A stretch of DNA of 64,000 bases from Aliihoeflea sp. 40Bstr573 (GTDB lineage: Bacteria; Pseudomonadota; Alphaproteobacteria; Rhizobiales; Rhizobiaceae): contig NZ_JAAAMH010000002.1 of NCBI RefSeq assembly GCF_024105655.1, positions 248,001 through 312,000 of the forward strand. The letters are read 5' to 3'. Every line of letters starts with the position of its first letter. Position 1 is the stretch's first letter. The position numbers were made by a program, and so were the translations under genes. This document shows, in pieces, positions 46,433 to 53,412 of the stretch. The notes beneath the pieces are model-generated. The model made no database searches. It saw only the letters and a program-made list of their open reading frames with translations, and was not told where the DNA came from.

Positions 46433-46568
46433 CACAGTAAAGAGGCCTGACGCCGCCCCCCCCCTCCAATCGCCCCCTGGCGAACGGCTCTTTGCTGAAG
46501 AAGAAGCGTGGATCCCCCGAACACGTTCTTCACCCCTATAAAGCCGGCCCGCGTGGCCGGCTTTTTTT
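46433..46568 (+). ncRNA. candidate stress-induced sRNA with C-rich loops
   Basis: About 136 nt from an EcfG promoter to a terminator, without a credible ORF (ATG at 46429 stops after three codons). A nine-C run followed by TCC lies at 46456-46467. Hairpin 1 is TCGCC / GGCGA with loop CCCT (46470-46483). Hairpin 2 pairs GAAGAAGCGTG (46500-46510) with CACGTTCTTC (46522-46531), one G bulged, loop GATCCCCCGAA. Then comes the terminator. Exposed C-rich loops resemble ribosome-site-binding sRNAs of alphaproteobacteria. Family not identified. Confidence 0.55.
46541..46568 (+). terminator. strong rho-independent terminator
   Basis: Stem AAGCCGGCC / GGCCGGCTT with a five-base loop, followed by a run of T to 46568. 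It is strong only on the plus strand, where no protein gene ends, which is why it suggests a non-coding transcript. The HWE kinase gene converges and ends 24 bases further. Confidence 0.85.
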
Positions 46569-46591
46569 GTGCGGAGCTCGCGGGGTTCGGT

Positions 46592-47578
46592 TCAGATTTC
46601 GAAATTGCCTTCGGGTATGCGCAGGCGATAGTCGAGATAGCCGTCAGCGAATTCGAGCGAGGCCTCGCCCTCGACGGAAGCGGGCACGACCCGCTCGAGC
46701 GCGACGCTGCCGAAGCGCTTGTCACCGATCGCACTTTCGGAAACGCGCGTATTTTCATGCCAGTTCAACAGGATGGCGCGCTTGCCGTCCTCATCGTCTT
46801 CCAGAGCCGCCGACAGGCCGACATAGCCGTTCGGGCGCGACAAGGCCCCGTGGCTCAACGAGTTGATGACGAGCTCGTGCAGCGCAAGGCCAATGTGAAG
46901 TGCGGCGTTGGGGTTGAGATAGGGATCGACGCCCTTGAGCCGGATCGAAAAGGCTGGGTCCTCACAATAGCGGCTCACCTGCCCGGCGACGAGCTCATTC
47001 AAGGTGGCGCCGCGCCAGTTGGACGAGGTGACGAGGTCCTGCGAGGAGGCCAGCGACTGGATGCGGCCGCGAAAGCGCGTCAGAAACACTTCGATCGTGC
47101 CCGAATAGCGACCTGTCTGGGTCGCGATGCTCTGGATGATTGCGAGCAGGTTCTTCGAGCGATGGCTCACCTCGCGCAGAAGAGTGCGCAGGGTCTGCTC
47201 GCGATGTTTCTGGCTGGTCACCTCGACGATAGTCGAGACGATGCCACTAACGATCCCGTCGGACCCGCGCTGCGGATCTAGCCAGACCGAGAACCACCGG
47301 CCGCCGTCATCTGCGCCCTGGCGGAACTCGTAATGGGAGGGCTGGCCGCTGGCCATGGCCTGGCGCTTCATGGTCATGGCGACTTCGGCGTCGGCGGGAG
47401 CCAGGAACTCATCGTCCGAAAGGCCAGTAATCGATCCGCCGCGCCAGGACGACGGGAGATTGTGCGCCCAGCGCACCTTCAATTCCAAGTCCTGGGCGAT
47501 GACAGCCACGCCAGCATTTTTCAACGCGGTCGCGAGCACACGCTCCTCGTCGATCATGTCAGCGGTCTCAAAAGTCAC
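46592..47578 (-). CDS. HWE-family sensor histidine kinase with PAS domain
   Basis: A 328-residue soluble kinase: PAS at about residues 15-125, HWE dimerisation helix with the phospho-accepting His near 139 (LREVSHRSKNLLAIIQSIA), and the ATPase domain with LHELVINSLSHGAL and the WHE triplet (273-275) that names the class. HWE kinases near phyR phosphorylate PhyR or related receivers, so this is the likely sensor of the stress pathway here. The start is a GTG at 47578; an ATG seven codons later (47557) is an alternative. It lies 79 bases behind the DUF1328 gene and probably shares its EcfG promoter. Confidence 0.86.
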   Translation of the reverse strand: MTFETADMIDEERVLATALKNAGVAVIAQDLELKVRWAHNLPSSWRGGSITGLSDDEFLAPADAEVAMTMKRQAMASGQPSHYEFRQGADDGGRWFSVWLDPQRGSDGIVSGIVSTIVEVTSQKHREQTLRTLLREVSHRSKNLLAIIQSIATQTGRYSGTIEVFLTRFRGRIQSLASSQDLVTSSNWRGATLNELVAGQVSRYCEDPAFSIRLKGVDPYLNPNAALHIGLALHELVINSLSHGALSRPNGYVGLSAALEDDEDGKRAILLNWHENTRVSESAIGDKRFGSVALERVVPASVEGEASLEFADGYLDYRLRIPEGNFEI

Positions 47579-47657
47579 GCCCGAAATGCCCCCGGATAAT
47601 GGCCGTGGTCCGTCCTTGGTCCGCTTAGCGGCCGGGTTGATAGTCGTTCATCCATCC

Positions 47658-47825
47658 TCAGTTGGCGCGTCGCATGAAGCCGGCAACCAACGAGACGCAC
47701 AAAAGAACGACGAAAATGACGAACAGGATCTGTGCGATGCCCGCAGAAGCGCCCGCAATGCCGCCGAATCCCAGGGTGCCCGCAATCAGCGCCACGACAA
47801 GAAATACAAGAGCCCAGTATAGCAT
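47658..47825 (-). CDS. DUF1328 small membrane protein
   Basis: A 55-residue protein of two membrane segments ([20 protein letters not shown] and [21 protein letters not shown]) separated by a Gly/Ala-rich turn, matching the DUF1328/YtjA family. Start ATG 47825 has a GGGAGAAGG ribosome site. An EcfG promoter lies at 47866-47891, consistent with the frequent stress induction of this family. Function unknown. Confidence 0.85.
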   Translation of the reverse strand: MLYWALVFLVVALIAGTLGFGGIAGASAGIAQILFVIFVVLLCVSLVAGFMRRAN

Positions 47826-47865
47826 CAGCCTTCTCCCTAGAATGCCCGCCGCCATATCGGTTTCC

Positions 47866-47891
47866 AACGCGGTGCGGGTCAAGCTTGTTCC
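47866..47891 (-). promoter_or_regulatory. EcfG-type promoter for DUF1328 and the HWE kinase
   Basis: Minus strand GGAAC (47891-47887), 17 nt, CGTT (47869-47866). Just upstream, an 11-bp perfect hairpin (47893-47920) separates it from the end of phyR. Confidence 0.75.
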
Positions 47892-47892
47892 C

Positions 47893-47920
47893 GTGCGGAC
47901 AGGAACTTGCCTGTCCGCAC
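47893..47920 (-). terminator. hairpin after phyR
   Basis: Stem GTGCGGACAGG / CCTGTCCGCAC (11 bp, perfect) with a six-base loop, 13 bases after the phyR stop. No T-run follows on the minus strand, so it may block read-through only partly. Confidence 0.5.
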
Positions 47921-47933
47921 TTCCTCAACGTCG

Positions 47934-48728
47934 TCAGGCCGCCGCTTGCGACTGCCGGTCGAAGAACAAAGCCTGGCTGATGAGCGCTTTGACCATGTCG
48001 GGATTGAAGGGCTTGGTGACCAGGAAGGCTGGCTCCGGGCGCTCGCCTGTCAGAAGGCGCTCCGGGAAGGCGGTAATGAAGATGACGGGAACACTGGCCG
48101 AGGCCAGAATTTCGTTGACCGCATCGATGCCGGACGAACCGTCAGCCAGCTGGATGTCGGCCAGAACCATCTTGGCGTTGCTCGTCTTGAAGAGCGCCGT
48201 CGCCTCCTTGTGGGTGCGCGCCGTGCCCACCACGCGGTGACCAAGGCTCTCGACCATCTGTTCGATATCCATCGCGATCAGCGGCTCATCCTCGATAATG
48301 AGGATGTCGGTCGCGACCTGGCGGGAGATCTCGTCGCTTGCCTGGCCGAGAAGGCGGGAGAACTCCGCGTGCTCGACGTCGAGCACCTCGGCGGCCTCGC
48401 GCTCGCCGAACCCTTCGACGGCGACGAGCAGGAATGCCTGCCGTGGCAGGGGCGCCAGCGAAGAAAGGTTGGCCACGGCGCGGCTTTCCCAAGGATTGGC
48501 AGGCGCCTCGTCAGGTACGCGCACGGCGACGGACGAGAACAGCTTCGTGAAGATCTGATAGAGGGCGATCCGGTCGGTCGAGGCGGCCGGGAAGACACTC
48601 GGATCGGCGATGATGGCCTCCAGAGTGGCCGCGACGAGCGCGTCCCCACTGGTCTGGGAGCCGGATACTGCGCGGGCAAACCGGCGCAAGAACGGCAAGT
48701 GTGGCGCGATCCTTGCGGACAAACTCAT
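47934..48728 (-). CDS. phyR: general stress response anti-anti-sigma factor PhyR
   Basis: A 264-residue regulator with an N-terminal EcfG-like (sigma2/sigma4) domain (residues 1-135) and a C-terminal receiver (about 141-258; IIEDEPL, phospho-acceptor Asp near 191, FITAFPERLLTGERPEPAFLVTKPF with the FATGUY-type pattern). When phosphorylated, PhyR binds NepR and frees EcfG. It is divergent from nepR-ecfG with an EcfG promoter for each direction, the classical arrangement. ATG 48728 has a GGGAGA ribosome site. Confidence 0.96.
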   Translation of the reverse strand: MSLSARIAPHLPFLRRFARAVSGSQTSGDALVAATLEAIIADPSVFPAASTDRIALYQIFTKLFSSVAVRVPDEAPANPWESRAVANLSSLAPLPRQAFLLVAVEGFGEREAAEVLDVEHAEFSRLLGQASDEISRQVATDILIIEDEPLIAMDIEQMVESLGHRVVGTARTHKEATALFKTSNAKMVLADIQLADGSSGIDAVNEILASASVPVIFITAFPERLLTGERPEPAFLVTKPFNPDMVKALISQALFFDRQSQAAA

Positions 48729-48786
48729 GATTGGACGTCTCCCTCAAGACATAAAGGCAGGAAATGCGGATCAGTAGCGCCCTTCA

Positions 48787-48811
48787 AACTCGCCCGCAGC
48801 AAAAAAGTTCC
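48787..48811 (-). promoter_or_regulatory. EcfG-type promoter of phyR
   Basis: Minus strand GGAAC (48811-48807), 17 nt, GTT (48789-48787). A leader of about 50 nt follows to the phyR start. Confidence 0.65.
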
Positions 48812-48818
48812 CAGTCAA

Positions 48819-48844
48819 GGAACGATTAGTCGATGGTTTGCGTT
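48819..48844 (+). promoter_or_regulatory. EcfG-type promoter of nepR-ecfG
   Basis: GGAAC (48819-48823), 17 nt, CGTT (48841-48844). It is back to back with the phyR promoter, seven bases between the two -35 boxes, so EcfG drives its own operon and its activator. Confidence 0.8.
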
Positions 48845-48980
48845 TAATATCGATTTTGTGCGCCAGTAACGGCGCCGTGGCGGCCCTGCTCGGCGCGTCG
48901 CAGGCAACAGATGACAGGGGAAGCGACGCATGGCAATGGCCGCACGTTGGCACGACAATTCAGGGGGAACCGAGGCAGAA

Positions 48981-49172
48981 ATGAAGCCGAACAAGGATCA
49001 GCCGGCCGCAACGGAGCGAGCGGAGCCGCTTGGCTCCAATTCCGAGATCGGGCGAAAGCTCAAACAATATTACGACGAACTCGTGACGGAAGAAGTCCCC
49101 GACCGATTCGCCGATCTTTTGAGGCAACTCGAGGATCGCGAAGCTGGTACCAGCGCTCGCAAGGGAGACTGA
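48981..49172 (+). CDS. nepR: anti-sigma factor NepR
   Basis: A 63-residue protein with the NepR core IGRKLKQYYDELVTEEVPDRFADLLRQLE (helix 1, loop, helix 2), which clamps EcfG in unstressed cells and switches to phosphorylated PhyR under stress. ATG 48981 was chosen because the core and usual length fit; an upstream ATG at 48930 would add 17 unrelated residues. It ends two bases before the ecfG start, so both are made together. Confidence 0.93.
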   Translation: MKPNKDQPAATERAEPLGSNSEIGRKLKQYYDELVTEEVPDRFADLLRQLEDREAGTSARKGD

Positions 49173-49174
49173 GA

Positions 49175-49723
49175 ATGGCTGCCGATATCGATTTCAAGAC
49201 GGGGCTGCTCGGTGCAGTGCCGAGCCTTCGCGCGTTCGCGGTTTCGCTGTCGCAAAATTCCGACCGTGCCGACGACCTCGTCCAGGAGACGCTGGTCAAG
49301 GCGTGGGACAAGCAGTCCTCCTTCCAGCCGGGCACCAATCTCAAGGCGTGGCTCTTCACCATCTTGCGCAACGAGTTCTATTCGCAGATGCGCAAGCGCG
49401 GCCGCGAGGTGCAGGACAGCGACGGCGCAATGACCGCGCGGCTTGCCGTGCATCCCAGCCAGCACGGCTCGATGGATCTCGAGGACTTCCGCAACGCGCT
49501 CGAGCGTTTGCCAGAGGACCAGCGCGAGGCGATCATCCTGATCGGCGCGTCGGGCTTTTCCTATGAAGAGGCGGCCGAGATCTGCGAATGCGCCGTTGGC
49601 ACGATCAAGAGCCGGGTCAGCCGAGCGCGCACGCGACTGCAGGAACTTCTCAAGGTCTCGGGAGAATCCGACTACGGTCCGGACTCGATCGCGGCCCAGG
49701 TGATGGGCTCAAACGCCGCCTGA
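49175..49723 (+). CDS. ecfG: ECF sigma factor EcfG of the general stress response
   Basis: A 182-residue sigma factor with region 2 (DLVQETLVKAWDKQSSFQPGTNLKAWLFTILRNEFYSQMRKRGRE) and region 4 (LPEDQREAIILIGASGFSYEEAAEICECAVGTIKSRVSRARTRL). The context phyR-nepR-ecfG makes it EcfG/RpoE2, directing RNA polymerase to GGAAC...GTT promoters, eight of which I find between 46.3 and 54.5 kb. Good AAGGGAGA ribosome site. Its end overlaps the converging receiver gene by 15 bases. Confidence 0.96.
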   Translation: MAADIDFKTGLLGAVPSLRAFAVSLSQNSDRADDLVQETLVKAWDKQSSFQPGTNLKAWLFTILRNEFYSQMRKRGREVQDSDGAMTARLAVHPSQHGSMDLEDFRNALERLPEDQREAIILIGASGFSYEEAAEICECAVGTIKSRVSRARTRLQELLKVSGESDYGPDSIAAQVMGSNAA

Positions 49724-50131
49724 CGCTTCCCGGCCCTGCCTGGCATTCACCGCCTCGACGATGGCGGTGATGAGGGTGGGGCCGGCATAGGGCTTGCCAA
49801 CGACACGCACGCCCGGAAAAGCCTCGAACAGGCTCTCGTTCTCGGCATAGCCCGTTGCGAAGACAAATGGGACGTTGCTCTGTTGCAGGGTCTTGGCGAA
49901 TTCGACGGTGGATTCGCCCGCCAGCATCACATCGACGACGGCGACATTTATGCCGCGCTGATCGACTGGACGGTCACCCAGTTCCTTCAACGTGCGCAAA
50001 ATGACTACCTCTTCGGCGCCATGGTCCTGGCACAGCTGCTCGACATCCATGGCAATGAGGAACTCGTCCTCCATGACCAGAATGCGCAGATCCTTGAGCG
50101 GCTTCTCCGACAAATTCATAGCTCCCGACAT
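49709..50131 (-). CDS. single-domain response regulator (FATGUY type)
   Basis: A 140-residue stand-alone receiver: ILVMEDEFLIAMDVEQL (acidic pair), VAVVDVMLAGES with the phospho-acceptor Asp, FVFATGYAENESLFEAFPGVRVVGKPY. The FATGY segment marks the FATGUY group, whose members (SdrG, LovR type) exchange phosphate with HWE/HisKA2 kinases of the general stress response. It thus likely tunes signal flow from the HWE kinase to PhyR. Starts at 50131 or 50119 are possible; the ribosome site does not decide. Confidence 0.84.
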   Translation of the reverse strand: MSGAMNLSEKPLKDLRILVMEDEFLIAMDVEQLCQDHGAEEVVILRTLKELGDRPVDQRGINVAVVDVMLAGESTVEFAKTLQQSNVPFVFATGYAENESLFEAFPGVRVVGKPYAGPTLITAIVEAVNARQGREASGGV

Positions 50132-50159
50132 GCTGGCAATTGGCCTGCCGGACGGCGTC

Positions 50160-50179
50160 ATGTCATTTAACTATGACAT
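50160..50179. promoter_or_regulatory. perfect inverted repeat between receiver and Crp/Fnr genes
   Basis: ATGTCAT-TTAACT-ATGACAT, a 7-6-7 palindrome. It lies 28 bases before the receiver gene and 115 before the Crp/Fnr-type gene. The spacing differs from the usual Crp or Fnr sites, but the half-site TGTCA is of that kind. Candidate operator of the adjacent regulator. Confidence 0.4.
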
Positions 50180-50294
50180 GTTCATGAGCTTTTGCGAATA
50201 TATTTGAGGAGCTAATCCCTGGCCGCTGACAATGGCCGGCGGGCTCTCTATAGATCGTTTCAGGGACTGATTTTTTCCTCTACTGGAGCCGCTG

Positions 50295-51056
50295 GTGGCC
50301 GACATCGCAATCCGTTCGGCAAGGAAGTACCCTTGCGAGAGATGCCCGCTTCACGCACGTGAAATTTTCCGTTCCTTTACCAAGCCCGAACTCGACTTCG
50401 TCAGCCGCTTCAAGAAGGGCGAACTGACAGTCGATCGCGGCGCGACCGTGCTTGCCGAGGGCACGCGCAACCCGCATCTCTACACGGTGCTGCAGGGCTG
50501 GAGCTTCCGCTACAAGATGCTTCCGGACGGGCGCCGGCAGATCGTCAACTACGCGATGCCGGGCGACCTTCTCGGTCTCCAGGGGACCGTGACGGGCGAA
50601 ATGGAGCATTCCGTCGAGGCGTTGTCGCCGATGATCCTGTGCGTGTTCGAGCGCGATGAACTGCTGACGCTCTACCGTGAGCATCCCGAGCTTGCCTACG
50701 ACGTTACCTGGCTCTCCTCGCGGGAGGAGTGCATGCTCGACGAGAACATGCTGAGCATCGGTCGGCGAAACGCTTCCGAGCGGCTTGCCTACCTCATCGC
50801 CTTCATCGTTCGCCGTTCGCAGGGAACGGGACTTAATACGACGAAGGAGCCGATCGAGATTCCGATCACCCAACAGCATATTGCCGACACGCTTGGGCTC
50901 TCGCTCGTCCACACCAACAAGACGGTCCGAAAGCTCGCTGAGCGACAATTGCTGCAATGGCGCGACCGGGGCTGCGTAGTCCTTGATCTCGAAGGGCTGG
51001 AACGCCTCGCTGACTGGTCGACCGACATGCATAAAAAGCCGCGACCCTTCATCTAG
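50295..51056 (+). CDS. Crp/Fnr family transcriptional regulator
   Basis: A 253-residue protein with a cyclic-nucleotide-binding-like beta roll (about 30-120), dimer helix, and a C-terminal winged HTH (ITQQHIADTLGLSLVHTNKTVRKLAERQLL, about 185-220). Near the N-terminus it has CERC (CxxC) and a few further Cys, but not the full FNR cluster spacing, so iron-sulfur binding is uncertain. The start is a GTG with a TGGAG ribosome site. It sits in the stress island without an EcfG promoter of its own. Confidence 0.88.
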   Translation: MADIAIRSARKYPCERCPLHAREIFRSFTKPELDFVSRFKKGELTVDRGATVLAEGTRNPHLYTVLQGWSFRYKMLPDGRRQIVNYAMPGDLLGLQGTVTGEMEHSVEALSPMILCVFERDELLTLYREHPELAYDVTWLSSREECMLDENMLSIGRRNASERLAYLIAFIVRRSQGTGLNTTKEPIEIPITQQHIADTLGLSLVHTNKTVRKLAERQLLQWRDRGCVVLDLEGLERLADWSTDMHKKPRPFI

Positions 51057-51063
51057 GGCGCTG

Positions 51064-52167
51064 TCAATCCGGCAGGCGCGGCTCGGGAGGTCCCCAGCCT
51101 GGGATGAGATTGCGCGCCATCGCGTAGCCGGCGAGCAGCGCTGGAATGGCGACAAAGCCGCCGATCGGACCCCAGATCCAGATCCAGAAGGTCAGCGCGA
51201 TGAGCACGATGAACGGATTGAGCGTCATCATGCGGCCGATGATCATGGGCGTAATGAACTGCGCTTCCATGAGATTGACCGCCAGATAGACCAGCGGCGG
51301 CATCAGGCTGCCGGAGATCGTGTCGAAGGTGACCAGACCGACGGCAAAGAGAATGGCGGCCATGATCGCCGGACCGATATACATGACGAAGTTCAACAGG
51401 CCCGCGAGAATGCCCCAAAGCGCGGGCGACGGCACGCCGGCAAGCCACAGCACGCAGGTGACGGCCACCGCCAGGCCCATATTGATGGCAGTGATCGACA
51501 GGAGATAGCGCGACACCAGCGTCTCGATGTCGCGGAAGATGTGGGCCGTGCGCCAGCGCAGGCGACGGCCTACGCACAGCCGCAGCACAGCGAGGCGCGT
51601 TTCGTGCCGCGTGGCGATGAAGAAATATAAGGTCGCCATGAAGATGAGAACCTGTCCGCCGATCGCTGGAGCGACGGTGATCAGGCTGTCCATCGGCGAG
51701 TTCTCGTCGACAGAGACGGTCAGGCCGGTCTCGCCGGTCGCGCTGCGTAGCCCTTCCTGGATGTCGCGCAGCGCCTCCATTGGCTCGCGAAGCTGCGACA
51801 TGCGCAGTTGCAACTCCTGCCACATTTGAGGACCGCGGTCCGCCCAGTAGGAAAGCGGCCCGACCAGGGCGAGCGCGACGAGGCACACGCTGAAGATAAA
51901 CAGCATGAAGACCAGCACCGCGGAGATGTAAGGCGAAATGCCCCGCGCCTCGATGCGCGCCGCGACCGGCCCGAGCATCAGGCCGATGACAAGCGCGAAT
52001 GCGACCGGGGCCAGTATGTAGCGCCCCATATAGAGGGCAAAGCAAAGGCCGACTAGGCCGAGAGCGATGAGCGCCACCTGTGAGCCGCGCTGGAGCACGA
52101 TTTCACTGTTGGACTTGGGTGGCAGGCGCACGATGGGCGGGCGCTTTTCATATCTCGATGGGGACAC
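51064..52167 (-). CDS. AI-2E (PerM) family transporter under an EcfG promoter
   Basis: A 367-residue inner-membrane protein with about eight membrane segments and the PF01594 pattern: YMGRYILAPVAFALVIGLMLGPVAARIEARG, YILAPV-type N-terminal helices, then LWGILAGLLNFVMYIGPAIMAAILF and MEAQFITPMIIGRMMTLNPFIVLIALTFWIWIWGPIGGF. The GTG at 52167 has a GGAG site at ideal distance; the frame is open 29 codons further up. The EcfG promoter at 52192-52217 is immediately upstream. Substrate unknown. Confidence 0.86.
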   Translation of the reverse strand: MSPSRYEKRPPIVRLPPKSNSEIVLQRGSQVALIALGLVGLCFALYMGRYILAPVAFALVIGLMLGPVAARIEARGISPYISAVLVFMLFIFSVCLVALALVGPLSYWADRGPQMWQELQLRMSQLREPMEALRDIQEGLRSATGETGLTVSVDENSPMDSLITVAPAIGGQVLIFMATLYFFIATRHETRLAVLRLCVGRRLRWRTAHIFRDIETLVSRYLLSITAINMGLAVAVTCVLWLAGVPSPALWGILAGLLNFVMYIGPAIMAAILFAVGLVTFDTISGSLMPPLVYLAVNLMEAQFITPMIIGRMMTLNPFIVLIALTFWIWIWGPIGGFVAIPALLAGYAMARNLIPGWGPPEPRLPD

Positions 52168-52191
52168 AAGTTTTCTCCGGCAACCGTCCGC

Positions 52192-52217
52192 AACGCGGTT
52201 CGGGATAATTTCGTTCC
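52192..52217 (-). promoter_or_regulatory. EcfG-type promoter of the AI-2E family gene
   Basis: Minus strand GGAAC (52217-52213), 17 nt, CGTT (52195-52192), 25 bases before the GTG start. Confidence 0.75.
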
Positions 52218-52232
52218 TGCTTATGCAAGGCT

Positions 52233-52257
52233 GGAACTGGACGCGCACGCACACGTT
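52233..52257 (+). promoter_or_regulatory. EcfG-type promoter of the DUF883 operon
   Basis: GGAAC (52233-52237), 16 nt, CGTT (52254-52257), 36 bases before the start codon and back to back with the AI-2E gene promoter. Confidence 0.8.
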
Positions 52258-52293
52258 GAATGGACGGCAACACGAGTAACAGGAGAGAGATCC

Positions 52294-52629
52294 ATGGCTT
52301 CACCCACCACGAGCGCCAAGATTCAGAACAATGATGCGAAGACGAAGGCCGAACTCGAGGCCGAGGTCGAGCGCCTGAAGGGCGACGTCACCAAGCTCAA
52401 GGACCAGCTCAGCCAGACCGGCCAGCGGACCTACCGATCGGCGCAGCGCGCCGCTTCTTCGGGACTTGAGAGCGTCAAGGCGCGCAGCGAAGCTGCAATC
52501 GAGGATATCCGGGGCCAGGCCAAGGACTATGAAGCGCAGCTTGAGGAAGCCGTTCGCGAGAAGCCGATTTCCTCGCTTGCGATCGCGGCCGGCGTTGGCT
52601 TCGTGCTCGCACTCCTGACGCGCCGCTGA
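52294..52629 (+). CDS. DUF883 family (ElaB/YqjD-like) membrane-anchored protein
   Basis: A 111-residue protein: a long charged helix (about residues 15-85, coiled-coil-like, AELEAEVERLKGDVTKLKDQL) and a C-terminal membrane segment (SSLAIAAGVGFVLALLTRR). E. coli ElaB/YqjD are stress-induced, inner-membrane-anchored and bind ribosomes. First gene of a three-gene unit under an EcfG promoter, consistent with stress induction. Confidence 0.88.
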   Translation: MASPTTSAKIQNNDAKTKAELEAEVERLKGDVTKLKDQLSQTGQRTYRSAQRAASSGLESVKARSEAAIEDIRGQAKDYEAQLEEAVREKPISSLAIAAGVGFVLALLTRR

Positions 52630-52637
52630 GGCGCGAC

Positions 52638-53102
52638 ATGCTCGCTACACTCATCGCATCCATCGTATCGGGCGAAACCGCCGACATCGTTGGGCGCACC
52701 AAGCGCGCGGCAATCGCCTATGCGATCGCCGGGCTGATGGTGCTCTTCGCCGTAATGTTCGGGCTCATCGCGCTTTATGTTTGGGTCGCTGGCCATTGGG
52801 GGCCGATTCCGGCCGCGCTGGCGCTGGCCGGTGCGTTCATCATACTCGCCATCCTGATCATCGTCATTCACGGGTCAGCCGCCAAGCGGCAGGCGCGGGA
52901 GGCGTCCAAGCGCCGCTCCGTCGACGCGAAGGCCATCGCGACCACGGCGGCTGTTGCGGCCCTGCCGGCGCTGCTCGCCCGCCGGGGCTCGGCCGTCGCC
53001 CTGATCGTTCCCGTTCTGGGGATGGTCGGCTACCTGATCTACAAGGAAAACGCAAAGCCGGCGCGCGGGCGCCCTGGGCGTGATCCTCTCAACCGACCGT
53101 AA
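52638..53102 (+). CDS. phage-holin-like (YqjE-type) membrane protein
   Basis: A 154-residue protein with two membrane segments in the first half (AIAGLMVLFAVMFGLIALYVWVA and ALALAGAFIILAILIIVIHG), a basic linker, and a weaker third one near the C-terminus (VALIVPVLGMVGYLIY). YqjE-type proteins follow YqjD-type proteins in many genomes; here it starts eight bases after the DUF883 gene. No prophage context, so a lysis role is unlikely. Confidence 0.75.
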   Translation: MLATLIASIVSGETADIVGRTKRAAIAYAIAGLMVLFAVMFGLIALYVWVAGHWGPIPAALALAGAFIILAILIIVIHGSAAKRQAREASKRRSVDAKAIATTAAVAALPALLARRGSAVALIVPVLGMVGYLIYKENAKPARGRPGRDPLNRP

Positions 53103-53123
53103 TGGAACAAAAGGGGTATCGCC

Positions 53124-53357
53124 ATGGATGATAAGGTCCGAAAGAATGCGACCGAAGCCCGGCAGGGGCGAAAGGGAACACATGTTCTGACGATTCTGGT
53201 CGTCGCTCTCGTACTCGCCGGCATTGTCGGCTGGGCTGTTGGCCTCTTCGGCAGCGCTATCGAGCCGGAAGAGCCCGTGGGTGGCGCACCAACGGAGCAG
53301 CCGGCCGAGGCTCCCGGCGGCGTCGACACGCCAGTGACGCCGGAACCGGCAGAGTAA
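53124..53357 (+). CDS. 77-residue single-span membrane protein
   Basis: A basic N-terminus (MDDKVRKNATEARQGRKGTH), one membrane segment (VLTILVVALVLAGIVGWAVGLF), and a Pro/Glu-rich tail facing the periplasm. Third gene of the EcfG-controlled unit, 21 bases after the holin-like gene, before the terminator at 53382. Function unknown. Confidence 0.72.
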   Translation: MDDKVRKNATEARQGRKGTHVLTILVVALVLAGIVGWAVGLFGSAIEPEEPVGGAPTEQPAEAPGGVDTPVTPEPAE

Positions 53358-53381
53358 AATAAAAATCTGAGAAGATGATGG

Positions 53382-53412
53382 AAGGGCGCCCCGTGAGGCG
53401 CCCTCCTTTATT
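53382..53412. terminator. terminator between the DUF883 operon and the lipid kinase gene
   Basis: Stem GGGCGCC / GGCGCCC with a six-base loop (53384-53403), followed by TCCTTTATTT on the plus strand. It serves the DUF883 unit and overlaps the end of the converging lipid kinase gene. Confidence 0.7.

Noticed and set aside
46508-47281. Long plus-strand open frame opposite the HWE kinase
   Set aside because: It mirrors the kinase gene, has no protein-like motifs, and the kinase frame on the minus strand has clear domains. It would also run through the terminator at 46541-46568.
52638-53102. Prophage holin
   Set aside because: Only the membrane topology is holin-like. No phage genes lie nearby, and the gene sits in a stress operon with a DUF883 gene.
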